A stretch of 64,000 bases of DNA, taken from Hahellaceae bacterium. GTDB lineage: Bacteria; Pseudomonadota; Gammaproteobacteria; Pseudomonadales; Oleiphilaceae. This document shows positions 45,502 to 54,177 of this stretch, piece by piece; the first letter of the stretch is position 1, and every line of letters starts with the position of its first letter. A program made the translations under genes and the position numbers. Location of the stretch: assembly GCA_024234575.1 (NCBI GenBank), contig JACKOB010000003.1:124001-188000 (forward strand). The letters run 5' to 3'. Under the pieces are notes generated by a model that was given only the letters and a program-made list of their open reading frames with translations, searched no databases and was not told the origin of the DNA.

Positions 45502-46146
45502 CTAGGCACTCCTGCGCTCTGCTGGTCGAGAAATCCCTTGTTTCTTGAGCCAGTTATGCAGGTTAGAGGGTGTGGTGTTGTATCGATTTGCAATGAATGC
45601 TTTGGTGGCACCGTTAGCCAATAACGCTTCAATCTCGACTTTATAAGGGTCTAGTTTGCTTTTACCGATACCAGGAGGGCGACCTAAAGTAACACCTGAG
45701 GCTTTCTTCGCCCTTAATGCTTCTTTCGTCCGTTGAGAAATTAAGTCACGCTCAATTTCTGCTGCCATCGAAAATGCCATTGCCACTATTTTGCTTTGAA
45801 TAGAGTTATCCAGCTGCCAGTTTCCCTTCACGGAAAAAACATTGATGCCTTTATCCATGGCGATCGACAAAATTTCCATGCACTCAAGCATGCTTCTTCC
45901 GAGGCGCGATAATTCGCTCACGATAATGCTGTCGCCATTATCCAGGTCATCGATGACAGAAGAAATTTTGCGTTTCTTCCAGGATGTTTTTCCGGAGGCC
46001 TGCTCTTCAACAAATGCGACTTGGCCCAGGGACTTTTCATGGGCCAGCCAAAGGATGTCAGATTTGTTTTTTTCCAAATCCTGGTCTGCTGTCGAGACTC
46101 TTAAATAGCCAACGCATTTTCCGGATGAATTCACTGTAAATGCCAC
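45502..46146 (-). CDS. Serine resolvase/invertase
   Basis: 214 residues from a GTG at 46146; another GTG 12 bp inside could be the true start. Serine recombinase fold with the catalytic Ser18 in YLRVSTADQ, then the family motifs ELSRLGRSM and MAAEIERDLISQRTKEAL, and a C-terminal HTH (ATKAFIANRYNTTPSNLHNWLKKQG). It should resolve cointegrates left by replicative transposition. First gene of the core operon, with the likely res site just upstream. Confidence 0.92.
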   Translation of the reverse strand: MAFTVNSSGKCVGYLRVSTADQDLEKNKSDILWLAHEKSLGQVAFVEEQASGKTSWKKRKISSVIDDLDNGDSIIVSELSRLGRSMLECMEILSIAMDKGINVFSVKGNWQLDNSIQSKIVAMAFSMAAEIERDLISQRTKEALRAKKASGVTLGRPPGIGKSKLDPYKVEIEALLANGATKAFIANRYNTTPSNLHNWLKKQGISRPAERRSA

Positions 46147-46461
46147 CTTTTTCTAAGGATTCGATAAAAACCCAATATCGATACTTTTTTTATATACTTT
46201 ATTGTCGAATATTCAACCATTTTCACGAAATAATTTCATACTGATTAAACGTTCGTTTTTTGTTCATAACTACATTTGTAGAAATTGGCTGAAAGTTTTG
46301 GACATCACTCGATGTATCCAGTCAGAAGAACAAAGGTAATCGAATTAATTATTCAATAAAATCAATATGTTTGGCTGGCACATCCTGAATTGAGTGCTAA
46401 CATTTCATAGCTGGCTTCTGGTCAGTGACTAACAATAAAATAATTAGAAAAAGGATGTTTT
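46147..46461. other. Divergent promoter region and likely res site
   Basis: AT-rich gap between resolvase and cargo. Two dyads are visible: TCGATA-N9-TATCGA at 46161-46181, and a GAATATTC-centred one at 46203-46218. They are plausible subsites for the resolvase. I cannot place -10/-35 elements with confidence. Confidence 0.35.
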
Positions 46462-47085
46462 ATGAAAAAAATATATTGTGTAGTAATCACCTTTATCTTT
46501 GGTTTCTCAACAGGCGTTAATGCACTTGAAGTAGATGGTGTATTTATTGATGATAACCAAATTACCTGGATAAAAGACAAAGGCAAATCTAATAAGCCTA
46601 TTAAGAAGCCCAAAGAAATAGGGCCTAGCCAACATAGCACGCAACCTGAAATGATGTCTTCTGTGGTAACCACTAATTGGAAAGCAGATTTAAACTTTAA
46701 AATTCATGCCTACTCACGCGAGACGTGGTACGGTTACAGCGTTGGAGCTCTCGCGTTGCCAGGCTGGATGTACGAAGGCTACACTTATAGCCTTGTGCTT
46801 AAAGGTGGTTATGGCGGCGGTGTACCTGACACATCTCGCGTTGAAATTATCATGTGTGTTAATTGGGATAATCCTCTCGAAACGTGCCGAACATTGCGGG
46901 ATGATTCTGATGATTATACACCTCAACATGATGCAGTGAGCTTCTCTGGCTTTCCAGTCGTAACGCCAAGCTCTCAAATTGTTTACTTAGTACGTGTATT
47001 AGAGCATATCGGGCCATTTCAACCATATCCATTCCCCGAGCCTCTAGAAGTAACAATTAGCTCAAAACTATATTTGCAGCCTTAA
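46462..47085 (+). CDS. Transposon cargo: secreted protein, function unknown
   Basis: 207 residues with a clear signal peptide (cleavage near VNA/LEV) and AAGGATG upstream of the ATG. The mature protein is Trp/Tyr/Gly-rich and looks beta-sheeted (YSRETWYGYSVGALALPGW, LVLKGGYGGGVPDTSRVEIIM). It has two cysteines (CVNWDNPLETC) that could form a disulfide. I recognise no family. It lies between the resolvase and the second cargo gene, on the opposite strand to the core. No toxin, resistance or immunity motif is visible; a surface or antagonism role is only speculation. Confidence 0.6.
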   Translation: MKKIYCVVITFIFGFSTGVNALEVDGVFIDDNQITWIKDKGKSNKPIKKPKEIGPSQHSTQPEMMSSVVTTNWKADLNFKIHAYSRETWYGYSVGALALPGWMYEGYTYSLVLKGGYGGGVPDTSRVEIIMCVNWDNPLETCRTLRDDSDDYTPQHDAVSFSGFPVVTPSSQIVYLVRVLEHIGPFQPYPFPEPLEVTISSKLYLQP

Positions 47086-47131
47086 AAATACTGGCTTTGG
47101 CTCAGACATAAAGTGTTTGAGCCTTTTAACA

Positions 47132-47590
47132 CTATACTAGAGTTGAAAGTATCTTGGCTCCTTCATCTGTCGTTAAACTGTTTTTTATATTGCCGTAGCT
47201 TTGAGTGGGTTCACCTATCATTTTGGTAACAAACGCCCCCATACTATTAACAATACCAGATGACACGGACAATGCGTAAAATCTATGCACTGTAGTTCTT
47301 GAAAAGCCAGTCGCCTCTGATATTCCAGCAACTCCTTTTTTTTCAGCCTCATTAAGTCGCAGCTTTCTAGCATCAACATTTGTTCCACCAGAAGAAAACT
47401 CAGTTTTGGACAATTTGTTTTGATCTTTTACTGATGAAACCCATGCATCATATTTTAAATCAGATTCTTTCTCGTGTTTTAGGAGTGCTGGGCCTGAGTT
47501 AACAACATCAATCGTTTTAGTTTCTTTTTCCTTTCCACGTTCCACAACATAGTCGTTTAAATTTAACCCCATATATATCATGTTAATCAT
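47132..47590 (-). CDS. Transposon cargo: possible HTH protein, function unknown
   Basis: 152 residues. GGGATACAAG precedes the ATG at 47590; the ATG at residue 7 is an alternative start. The N-terminal half is charged and probably flexible (VVERGKEKETKTIDVV). Residues about 88-115 contain an HTH-like run, VAGISEATGFSRTTVHRFY, reminiscent of transcription-factor HTHs. No catalytic motif seen. It ends 45 bp after the convergent cargo gene and starts 105 bp before the right inverted repeat. It could regulate the cargo or the element (inference). Confidence 0.5.
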   Translation of the reverse strand: MINMIYMGLNLNDYVVERGKEKETKTIDVVNSGPALLKHEKESDLKYDAWVSSVKDQNKLSKTEFSSGGTNVDARKLRLNEAEKKGVAGISEATGFSRTTVHRFYALSVSSGIVNSMGAFVTKMIGEPTQSYGNIKNSLTTDEGAKILSTLV

Positions 47591-47695
47591 CTTGTATCCC
47601 TAAATATAGTATTGATGACATTGTTTATTCTTATAGAGAATAGAGCTAACTATAATATCGGCAACTATTAAATAATCATTAGTTGATTCTTACAC

Positions 47696-47886
47696 AATCT
47701 AATCGGCTGATTTTATAGAGGAAATTATAGTTGCAAATAATGTGGGCAGTTTTGCCCGATAGTTGCAGATAATGTGGGCCAAGGCGCAGATAGTTGCATT
47801 TAATGTGGACAGTTTTCCACGGATAGTTGCAATTAATCTGGGCCGAAAATTAGCGATGATTGCAGGTTATGGGGATTATGATTGCA
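47696..47886 (-). repeat. Right terminal inverted repeat of the transposon (191 bp)
   Basis: Reverse complement of the left end apart from about four mismatches, with the same six TGCAA-type motifs. The tip supplies GGGGAT and a TTG (47882) in frame with the split gene. Confidence 0.92.
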
Positions 47887-48844
47887 GGCCGCGACATCTA
47901 TCGCTTTATTAGCCGGGTCAAGCATTGCATTTGCGGCGCCAATTACCCTAAACGGCAATTACGTTCAACTTAAAATCAGTGATGATGGCACGATTGGTAA
48001 CGGTAATGATAAGCCTGCACTGATTTACGATCCAACAGGAACTGCAACGTTTGATCTAAACACCGACTATGTTGCACCGGGTACGCCATTTGAAGCGTTT
48101 GGCTTTCGCTCGGATGAGACAGGTTTGTTGGGTAACAGCAACAGCACTGGCGGCGGCTCTGTATCTAGCTCTGAATCATTCTCGATGGTTTCACTGACGG
48201 ATATGAGTGGTCTTGGGTTTGATAACTGGATTCGCTGGAGCGGTAATCACAAGGGAGGTTTGCTCTCGTTGCAGCACGATTACTATTTCAACGATTCTGA
48301 TGAGCGTGTAAACATCACGACTACGATCACGGCGTTGGGTAATCTTACTAATGCTTATTTCAGTCGTGCTGTTGACCCAGATCCAGACAACTATTCTGGC
48401 GGCAGTGCAGCAACCACCAACCAGCGTGGTCTTGACCGCAACAATGATGGTGATTTTGATGATGCCGGTGATGTGAAGCCTTCTGATTTCGTAACTTCTG
48501 TTGGTAATATCAGCGGCAGACCACTGGGTCTGTTCTCTGATTCTGCCATCGCCCATGATACCGGAATCGACTTTAGCTGCTGCAGCGTCTTCGATCCGCT
48601 GGCTTATTTGAATGGCGGTGATTTGCCGGATGGTTCAAACGCTGATGACGGTTTGGGTATGACCTTTATTCTGGGTAACCTGGCGCAAGGCCAGTCGATT
48701 GTTCTTGAATATGCCTATGTAATGGGGGCTTCACTGGCTACAGTGGATATTCCTGATGATCCAAGTGGTGTGCCTGTGCCTGCTCCTTTGGCATTGATGG
48801 GCTTAGGCTTGTTGGGTGCAGGGCTGTCTCGTCGTAAGAAGTAA
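47882..48844 (+). CDS. PEP-CTERM-like sorted protein, 5' end cut off by the transposon
   Basis: 320 codons from a TTG formed at the transposon border, after GGGGAT in the inverted repeat. The mature domain is beta-rich and Gly/Asn/Asp-rich (DGTIGNGNDKPALIYDPTG, SGNHKGGLLSLQHDY), like other exopolysaccharide-associated surface proteins. The C-terminus is a sorting tail: PVPAP, a Leu-rich helix, then SRRKK, the PEP-CTERM pattern with PAP in place of PEP. Without the transposon the gene started at 42631. The new TTG frame still begins with a hydrophobic stretch, so weak export cannot be excluded, but I regard the gene as disrupted. Confidence 0.75.
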   Translation: MQAATSIALLAGSSIAFAAPITLNGNYVQLKISDDGTIGNGNDKPALIYDPTGTATFDLNTDYVAPGTPFEAFGFRSDETGLLGNSNSTGGGSVSSSESFSMVSLTDMSGLGFDNWIRWSGNHKGGLLSLQHDYYFNDSDERVNITTTITALGNLTNAYFSRAVDPDPDNYSGGSAATTNQRGLDRNNDGDFDDAGDVKPSDFVTSVGNISGRPLGLFSDSAIAHDTGIDFSCCSVFDPLAYLNGGDLPDGSNADDGLGMTFILGNLAQGQSIVLEYAYVMGASLATVDIPDDPSGVPVPAPLALMGLGLLGAGLSRRKK

Positions 48845-48862
48845 TTGCGCTGAGTGATACGA

Positions 48863-48904
48863 AAAATGCCAATGGCTTGTAAAAGATCCATTGGCATTTT
48901 TTTT
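48863..48904. terminator. Bidirectional rho-independent terminator
   Basis: AAAATGCCAATGG, twelve-base loop, CCATTGGCATTTT, extended by further T on the plus strand and by A (T on minus) on the other side. It lies between the split gene and convergent metF. Confidence 0.9.
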
Positions 48905-48928
48905 AATTGGAATGAAACAGTTGGAAGG

Positions 48929-49801
48929 TTAAAAAGATTTTCTATCGCCGCTGGAATCCAGGTTTAGATTGTTCCAGATATTCAGGCTTGGTGCTGCTTG
49001 GTTCAATGTGTAAAAATGCAGGCCTGGTGCCCCCGCTTTCAGCAGCTTTTCGCACATTTCTGTTACCACTGCTTCGCCAAACTGCACAATGCTGTTGCTA
49101 TCGTCGCCATAGGCTTCGAGTTGCTTGCGAATCCAGCGAGGGATTTCTGCCCCACACATATCACTAAAGCGAACCAAGTTTGAGTAGTTAGTAATAGGCA
49201 TAATGCCAGGTACAATCGGAATGTTAATTCCCATCTTCTCTACGCGCTCGACAAAGTAGAAATAAGCATCGGCATTATAAAAATATTGCGTAATAGCGCT
49301 ATTTGCTCCCGCGTCTACCTTTCGTTTGAAATTCACCAGGTCTGCTTCGGCACTTTGTGCTTGCGGATGAAATTCGGGATAGGCAGCAACTTCTATATTG
49401 AAATGGTCGCCACTGTGCTCGCGGATAAAACTGACCAAATCGTTAGCGTATCTTAGTTCACCGTGGGCACCCATGCCGGATGGTAAATCACCCCGTAGAG
49501 CAACGATCCGGTTAATGTCGTTTTCTTTGTACAGGTCCAACAGTTTGGACAGATCTTTTTTTGTCGCGCCAATGCATGAGAGATGAGGGGCGGTACTAAT
49601 TCCCTGCTTATGCAGTGTTACAACTGTGTCAATGGTTCTTTCTTGTGTGCTGCCACCTGCGCCGTAGGTGACGGAGAAAAAGTCCGGTTGCTTTTCGGCA
49701 AATGAATCCCGAACGGTTTGCAGTTTTGCCATGCCTTCTGGCGTTTTTGGCGGGAAAAACTCGAAGCTGAATCGTCGATTAAATTGTTTCTGTGTGTTCA
49801 T
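48929..49801 (-). CDS. metF: 5,10-methylenetetrahydrofolate reductase
   Basis: 290 residues, the usual MetF length. FAD-binding TIM-barrel motifs FEFFPPKTPEGM near the start, SVTYGAGGS, PHLSCIGATK, IVALRGDLP and AITQYFYNADAYF. It reduces methylene-THF to methyl-THF, giving the methyl group for methionine. Last of the metK-ahcY-metF run, with 143 bp upstream that contain a short hairpin (GGCACC/GGTGCC, 49830-49850). Methionine-cycle context agrees. Confidence 0.97.
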   Translation of the reverse strand: MNTQKQFNRRFSFEFFPPKTPEGMAKLQTVRDSFAEKQPDFFSVTYGAGGSTQERTIDTVVTLHKQGISTAPHLSCIGATKKDLSKLLDLYKENDINRIVALRGDLPSGMGAHGELRYANDLVSFIREHSGDHFNIEVAAYPEFHPQAQSAEADLVNFKRKVDAGANSAITQYFYNADAYFYFVERVEKMGINIPIVPGIMPITNYSNLVRFSDMCGAEIPRWIRKQLEAYGDDSNSIVQFGEAVVTEMCEKLLKAGAPGLHFYTLNQAAPSLNIWNNLNLDSSGDRKSF

Positions 49802-49944
49802 GGGTCTTCACTTTGCAGAAGTCGATGAAGGCACCCGCTTTGCAGGTGCCGATCAGTTGCAATGTATTTGCCGTGCTGCTCGCGCCTGTATCTTAACTGG
49901 CCATCTGGATTTGGCGTTAGGTCACAGGCGAGAGGTTGGGCAAT

Positions 49945-51336
49945 TTAGTACTTGTAGCTTTCTGGCTTATAAGGGCCGTCAACGGGCACGCCAATGTATT
50001 TAGCCTGAGCAGTAGTCATCTGTGTAATGACGCCACCGAAGCCTTCGACCATATCTTTTGCCACTTCTTCGTCAAGCTTTTTAGGTAGCACTTTTACGTA
50101 GATGCCAGCGGCCTTTTCGTTAGCGCTTAAGTTGGCAAATTTACGCTCGTATAAGTACATTTGCGCCAGTACCTGGTTGGCGAATGAGCCGTCCATGATG
50201 CGCGATGGGTGGCCGGTAGCGTTGCCAAGGTTAACCAGACGGCCTTCGGACAAAAGAATCAGGTGATCATTTGTTGAGCGGTCGCGATAAACCTTATGGA
50301 CCTGAGGTTTGACTTCATCCCACTCCCAGTTTTGACGCATAAACGCGGTGTCAATTTCGTTATCAAAATGACCAATGTTGCACACTACCGCGCTGCTTTT
50401 TAGTGCCTGTAACATGAATTTGTCACAAACATTAACGTTACCCGTAGTAGTCACCAGTAAGTCGGTATTGGCCAGCAGTTGCTTGTTGATGCCCTCTGCT
50501 GTACCGGTGTTAATGCCTTTGTTGTAAGGAGAAACTACTTCGTAGCCATCCATGCAGGCTTGCATTGCGCAGATAGGGTCGATTTCGGTGATCTTAACGA
50601 TCATACCTTCCTGGCGCAGTGATGCGGCAGAGCCTTTGCCTACGTCGCCGTATCCAATAACCAGCGCCTTTTTGCCTGACAGCAGGTGGTCTGTGCCACG
50701 TTTGATCGCATCGTTTAAGCTGTGACGGCAGCCATACTTGTTGTCGTTTTTAGATTTGGTAACGGCGTCATTAACGTTAATGGCCGGAACCTTCAGGCTG
50801 CCTTCGGTGACCATTTCCAGTAAGCGATGCACGCCAGTGGTGGTTTCTTCCGAAATGCCGTGAATTTTGTCGAGCATCGCCGGGTATTTTTCGTGCACGA
50901 TCTGGGTGAGGTCTCCGCCGTCATCCAGAATCATATTGGCGTCCCACACTTTTCCATCTTTCAGGATAGTTTGCTCAATACACCACCAGAACTCTTCTTC
51001 GGTTTCACCTTTCCAGGCAAATACCGGAATGCCGGCTGCTGCAACCGCTGCGGCGGCGTGATCCTGGGTTGAGAAAATATTACATGATGACCAGCGTACT
51101 TCTGCACCAAGCTCGACTAATGTTTCAATCAGTACGGCGGTTTGGATGGTCATGTGGATACAACCCATGATTTTTGCATCTTTCAGGGGTTGTTCTGCTT
51201 TGTACTTGCGACGTAGGGCCATCAATGCCGGCATTTCGCCTTCGGCAATTTCAATTTCTTTTCGGCCCCATGTGGCCAGAGAGACGTCTGCGACTTTGAA
51301 ATCGCTGAATGCGTTTGATTGATCTGCAGTACTCAT
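49945..51336 (-). CDS. ahcY: Adenosylhomocysteinase
   Basis: 463 residues. NAD-binding motif [15 protein letters not shown], substrate-binding [13 protein letters not shown] and DDGGDLT near residue 130, and the C-terminal [10 protein letters not shown]. It cleaves S-adenosylhomocysteine to adenosine and homocysteine, the detoxifying step of the methyl cycle. Between metK (96 bp upstream) and metF, all on the minus strand. No SAH riboswitch pattern is visible upstream, consistent with protein-level control through the SahR-like regulator upstream of metK. Confidence 0.98.
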   Translation of the reverse strand: MSTADQSNAFSDFKVADVSLATWGRKEIEIAEGEMPALMALRRKYKAEQPLKDAKIMGCIHMTIQTAVLIETLVELGAEVRWSSCNIFSTQDHAAAAVAAAGIPVFAWKGETEEEFWWCIEQTILKDGKVWDANMILDDGGDLTQIVHEKYPAMLDKIHGISEETTTGVHRLLEMVTEGSLKVPAINVNDAVTKSKNDNKYGCRHSLNDAIKRGTDHLLSGKKALVIGYGDVGKGSAASLRQEGMIVKITEIDPICAMQACMDGYEVVSPYNKGINTGTAEGINKQLLANTDLLVTTTGNVNVCDKFMLQALKSSAVVCNIGHFDNEIDTAFMRQNWEWDEVKPQVHKVYRDRSTNDHLILLSEGRLVNLGNATGHPSRIMDGSFANQVLAQMYLYERKFANLSANEKAAGIYVKVLPKKLDEEVAKDMVEGFGGVITQMTTAQAKYIGVPVDGPYKPESYKY

Positions 51337-51432
51337 ATTTACCTCAGTGCTTTAGTTCGATTCTTATCAGAGTTTGCCTGAAAGATTGGTTATGGCCGCC
51401 TGTGCAGACGACCACAAATGGTTATGCTTGGC

Positions 51433-52593
51433 TTAGATGCCTGCCGCCGCACGCAGTGCATCAGCTTTGTCAGTTTTTTCCCAGGTAAACTCAGGCTCGG
51501 TTCTGCCAAAGTGGCCGTAAGCTGCCGTTGCGCGGTAGATGGGGCGGCGCAGATCAAGCATGTGTATCAGGCCGGCAGGACGAAGATCAAAATGCTCACG
51601 CACTAACGCGGCAATGGCTTCGTCAGAAATCTTGCCTGTACCAAATGTATTTAAGCTGATAGAGGTGGGTTCCGAAACACCGATTGCGTAAGAAACCTGG
51701 ATTTCACATTTGTCAGCCAGTCCTGCGGCGACCACGTTTTTCGCTACATAACGACCGGCATAGGCCGCTGAACGGTCAACTTTAGATGGATCTTTACCAG
51801 AGAATGCGCCGCCGCCATGACGTGCCATGCCGCCGTAGGTGTCAACGATGATCTTACGGCCAGTAAGTCCGCAGTCACCTACCGGGCCACCGATAATGAA
51901 TTGACCTGTTGGATTGATGTGGAATTTAGTGTCAGCATGCAGCCACTCTTGTGGGAGAACTGGTTTGATGATTTCTTCCAGTACCGCTTCACGCAGGTCG
52001 GCTTGCTTGATTTCCGGATTGTGTTGGGTCGATAGTACGACCGCATCAATGGCGACTGGCTTACCGTTTTCATAGCGCAGGGTTACCTGGCTCTTCGCGT
52101 CTGGACGTAACCAGGGCAGTATGCCTTTCTTTCTCATTTGTGACTGACGCTCAACCAAACGGTGCGCGTAAAAAATGGGCGCAGGCATCAACACTTCAGT
52201 TTCGTTGGTTGCATAACCAAACATCAGGCCCTGGTCGCCAGCGCCGAGGTCTTTCGAGTCAGCTTCGTCAACGCCCATGGCGATATCAGCACTTTGCTTG
52301 CCGATAGCGTTCAGTACCGCACAGGATGCGCCATCAAAGCCAACGTCAGAACTGTTGTAACCAATGTCCAGAATCACTTCACGAACAAGGTCTTCCAAAT
52401 CGATGTAGGTGCTGGTGCGCACTTCGCCAGCGATGATCGCCATGCCGGTTTTCACCATGGTTTCAACCGCAATTCGCGCATGCTTGTCTTCGGCAATAAT
52501 TGCATCGACGACCGCATCTGATATTTGGTCGGCCATTTTGTCCGGATGACCTTCGGAGACAGATTCTGATGTAAAAACTGAGTATTCGCTCAT
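51433..52593 (-). CDS. metK: S-adenosylmethionine synthetase
   Basis: 386 residues from the ATG at 52593, giving [20 protein letters not shown], the standard start; an ATG five codons earlier is rejected. Motifs: [43 protein letters not shown]. It makes SAM from ATP and methionine in the cytoplasm. Heads metK-ahcY-metF; the gene upstream (155 bp) is the SahR-like regulator on the same strand. Confidence 0.98.
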   Translation of the reverse strand: MSEYSVFTSESVSEGHPDKMADQISDAVVDAIIAEDKHARIAVETMVKTGMAIIAGEVRTSTYIDLEDLVREVILDIGYNSSDVGFDGASCAVLNAIGKQSADIAMGVDEADSKDLGAGDQGLMFGYATNETEVLMPAPIFYAHRLVERQSQMRKKGILPWLRPDAKSQVTLRYENGKPVAIDAVVLSTQHNPEIKQADLREAVLEEIIKPVLPQEWLHADTKFHINPTGQFIIGGPVGDCGLTGRKIIVDTYGGMARHGGGAFSGKDPSKVDRSAAYAGRYVAKNVVAAGLADKCEIQVSYAIGVSEPTSISLNTFGTGKISDEAIAALVREHFDLRPAGLIHMLDLRRPIYRATAAYGHFGRTEPEFTWEKTDKADALRAAAGI

Positions 52594-52748
52594 TAGACTT
52601 AATCCCATGTTAACGGTGATAAATTCACGTTGCTGTTTGTGTTAAAAATGTATTCTGTTTGTTGGCAGTCTTACATGCTAACTGGCAGAGTTGTCTATTA
52701 ATTAAAAGTATCTGTAAATTAAGGGTTATTGGTAAATAACTGTGTTGT

Positions 52749-53843
52749 TCAAAGCTTGTTTGGTTTGCCCGCGTTAATAAACTTGCGTACCTGAATCTGA
52801 AAACCATTACGTAAACCAATGTAGAGAGAGTCTAGCTCTTGCAGCCCATATTGCATGGCCCATCGCGATAATTCCTGGCTTTCGAAGCCCAGCCAGATGT
52901 CGCCACAATTGTCCCTTACCCATGATTGGTCGTGATGGCTCAGGTCGCTGATCACCAGAATGCCGTTTGTTTTTAGCAGCTTTGCAGCATCGGCAAAAAT
53001 GTCTAGTGGTCTGGCAATGTGGTGCAGCACCATATTCATCACAATGGCATCTACTTTGATGTTAGACGCTAAGGCTGTGGCTGAATCACCAAGAATGCAG
53101 CGTACGTTTTTCAGGCGATGCTTTTTTACCAGTTCCTGGGCTTTATTCAGCATGCCCTCGGCGTTATCCAGCGCGTAAACTGTCTTAAATGCGGGAGCCA
53201 AGTCTTTTAGGAAAAGACCTTCGCCAGGGCCAATTTCCATCACTGTCGCATCCGGGCCAAATTCTTCTGCGAATAATAGGTCGCGGGCAGGCTCGGCGTA
53301 TTGCTCATAGCTGGCGATTAGCTCTTGTTGTTCGCTGAACCTGTCGGCATTGCGGGCAAAAAAAGCCTGTGACAATGATGCGCGGGCAGATCTGATCTCC
53401 TGAATTCGCGCAGTCAGTCCAGCGCTGGCAGCTATTTTATCAATGGCGTCGAAAATAGACTGTATGGCCATGCTGTTGTCTTGGTCTGACCGGAATACCG
53501 GGCGGCGGTAAAACAGGGAGTTGCCTTCTCGCTGTGCCTCGACCAGCCCTGCGTTGCTTAAAACTTTCAAGTGATGACTCATGCCTGACTGTTTAACATC
53601 AAACAATGTGCACAGTTCTAACACACCAAAAGAGTCATTTTGCAGTACTCGCAAAATTTCGATTCTTAATGCATCGCCACAGGCTTTATAGAGCGCGGCC
53701 AAGGTGTCCGTGGCGGGCTCAATATCGCTCTCTAATGCTGGTCTCGCCAGTGTTCTGGCTGGTGTTAAACCATGGCTGACGGGCACATTTCCAAGTGTTT
53801 GGAGGCTGCTGCTGTGTTGTTTGCTGTCTAAGTTAGTCATCAT
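52749..53843 (-). CDS. sahR: ArsR-family regulator fused to a SAM methyltransferase domain (SahR-like)
   Basis: 364 residues. An ArsR-type winged HTH (residues 50-115; ALRIEILRVLQND, then VKQSGMSHHLKVLSNAGLVEA) is fused to a class I methyltransferase fold (from about 185; motif I VMEIGPGEGLFL at 201-212, later IVMNMVLHHIARPL). This architecture is that of SahR, a repressor of SAM-cycle genes known from several Proteobacteria, whose effector is S-adenosylhomocysteine. It is upstream of metK-ahcY-metF on the same strand, and a dyad-like AT-rich site at 53882-53905 precedes it. Confidence 0.85.
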   Translation of the reverse strand: MMTNLDSKQHSSSLQTLGNVPVSHGLTPARTLARPALESDIEPATDTLAALYKACGDALRIEILRVLQNDSFGVLELCTLFDVKQSGMSHHLKVLSNAGLVEAQREGNSLFYRRPVFRSDQDNSMAIQSIFDAIDKIAASAGLTARIQEIRSARASLSQAFFARNADRFSEQQELIASYEQYAEPARDLLFAEEFGPDATVMEIGPGEGLFLKDLAPAFKTVYALDNAEGMLNKAQELVKKHRLKNVRCILGDSATALASNIKVDAIVMNMVLHHIARPLDIFADAAKLLKTNGILVISDLSHHDQSWVRDNCGDIWLGFESQELSRWAMQYGLQELDSLYIGLRNGFQIQVRKFINAGKPNKL

Positions 53844-53881
53844 GGCGCTAAATTAGCAAAGTAATTTTGATGTCGCAATGT

Positions 53882-53905
53882 CTATATTGATAAATATTGA
53901 TATAG
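53882..53905. promoter_or_regulatory. Putative SahR operator
   Basis: CTATATTGATA-AATATTGATATAG: two ATATTGAT units in tandem within CTATAT...ATATAG ends, 38 bp before the sahR start, at the place an ArsR-type repressor would bind. A further GATCAATATCA lies at 53938-53949. Otherwise the 333-bp gap up to tkt shows no recognisable element. Confidence 0.5.
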
Positions 53906-54177
53906 AGTGAATTGCGTCAATCTTTTTGTGCTCATCGTGATCAATATCAGTGGCCAGGCTTCAAACGGAGAGGTAAACGATATTAATTAACAGGATTTTG
54001 CCGAACAGGTTTGCGGCGCGAGATGGTTTAGGGGAAAATAGGCGGCCTTTTTTATCTGCATGGGGCACAAGAGCTTGTCACCTATTGAACGCCGTTGGTT
54101 TTCTAATAAGTACAAAGCGCTAAAAGGCGCGGTCTTGGTTCCTGCATTAACGAGTTTAAGTAATTTTCGGGAGATAT

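Larger units (their letters stand above)
42671..47886. mobile_element. Tn552/Tn5053-like transposon with two cargo genes
   Basis: A 5.2-kb element with 191-bp near-identical inverted ends, tips TGCAATCATAATCC. The core is a leftward operon of serine resolvase, DDE transposase and AAA ATPase, the toolkit of Tn552/Tn5053-type replicative elements. Two outward cargo genes (46462, 47132) fill the rest. No TniQ/TnsD-like targeting gene is present. The insertion splits a PEP-CTERM-like gene at the palindrome GCGGCCTGCAGGCCGC; TGCA is the likely 4-bp duplication, although its identity with the element tips makes the exact border ambiguous. Confidence 0.9.

Noticed and set aside
42671..47886. GGCC as the target-site duplication
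   Set aside because: Removing the element with one GGCC puts the split gene out of frame, whereas TGCA restores it.
42671..47886. Tn7-type or CRISPR-associated transposon
   Set aside because: No TnsA, TniQ/TnsD or Cas genes; the core is resolvase-transposase-ATPase only.
49802..49944. Riboswitch in the ahcY-metF gap
   Set aside because: Only one 6-bp hairpin (49830-49850) is seen, with no known aptamer signature.
51337..51432. SAH riboswitch upstream of ahcY
   Set aside because: The conserved SAH aptamer segments are absent; control by the SahR-like protein is more likely.
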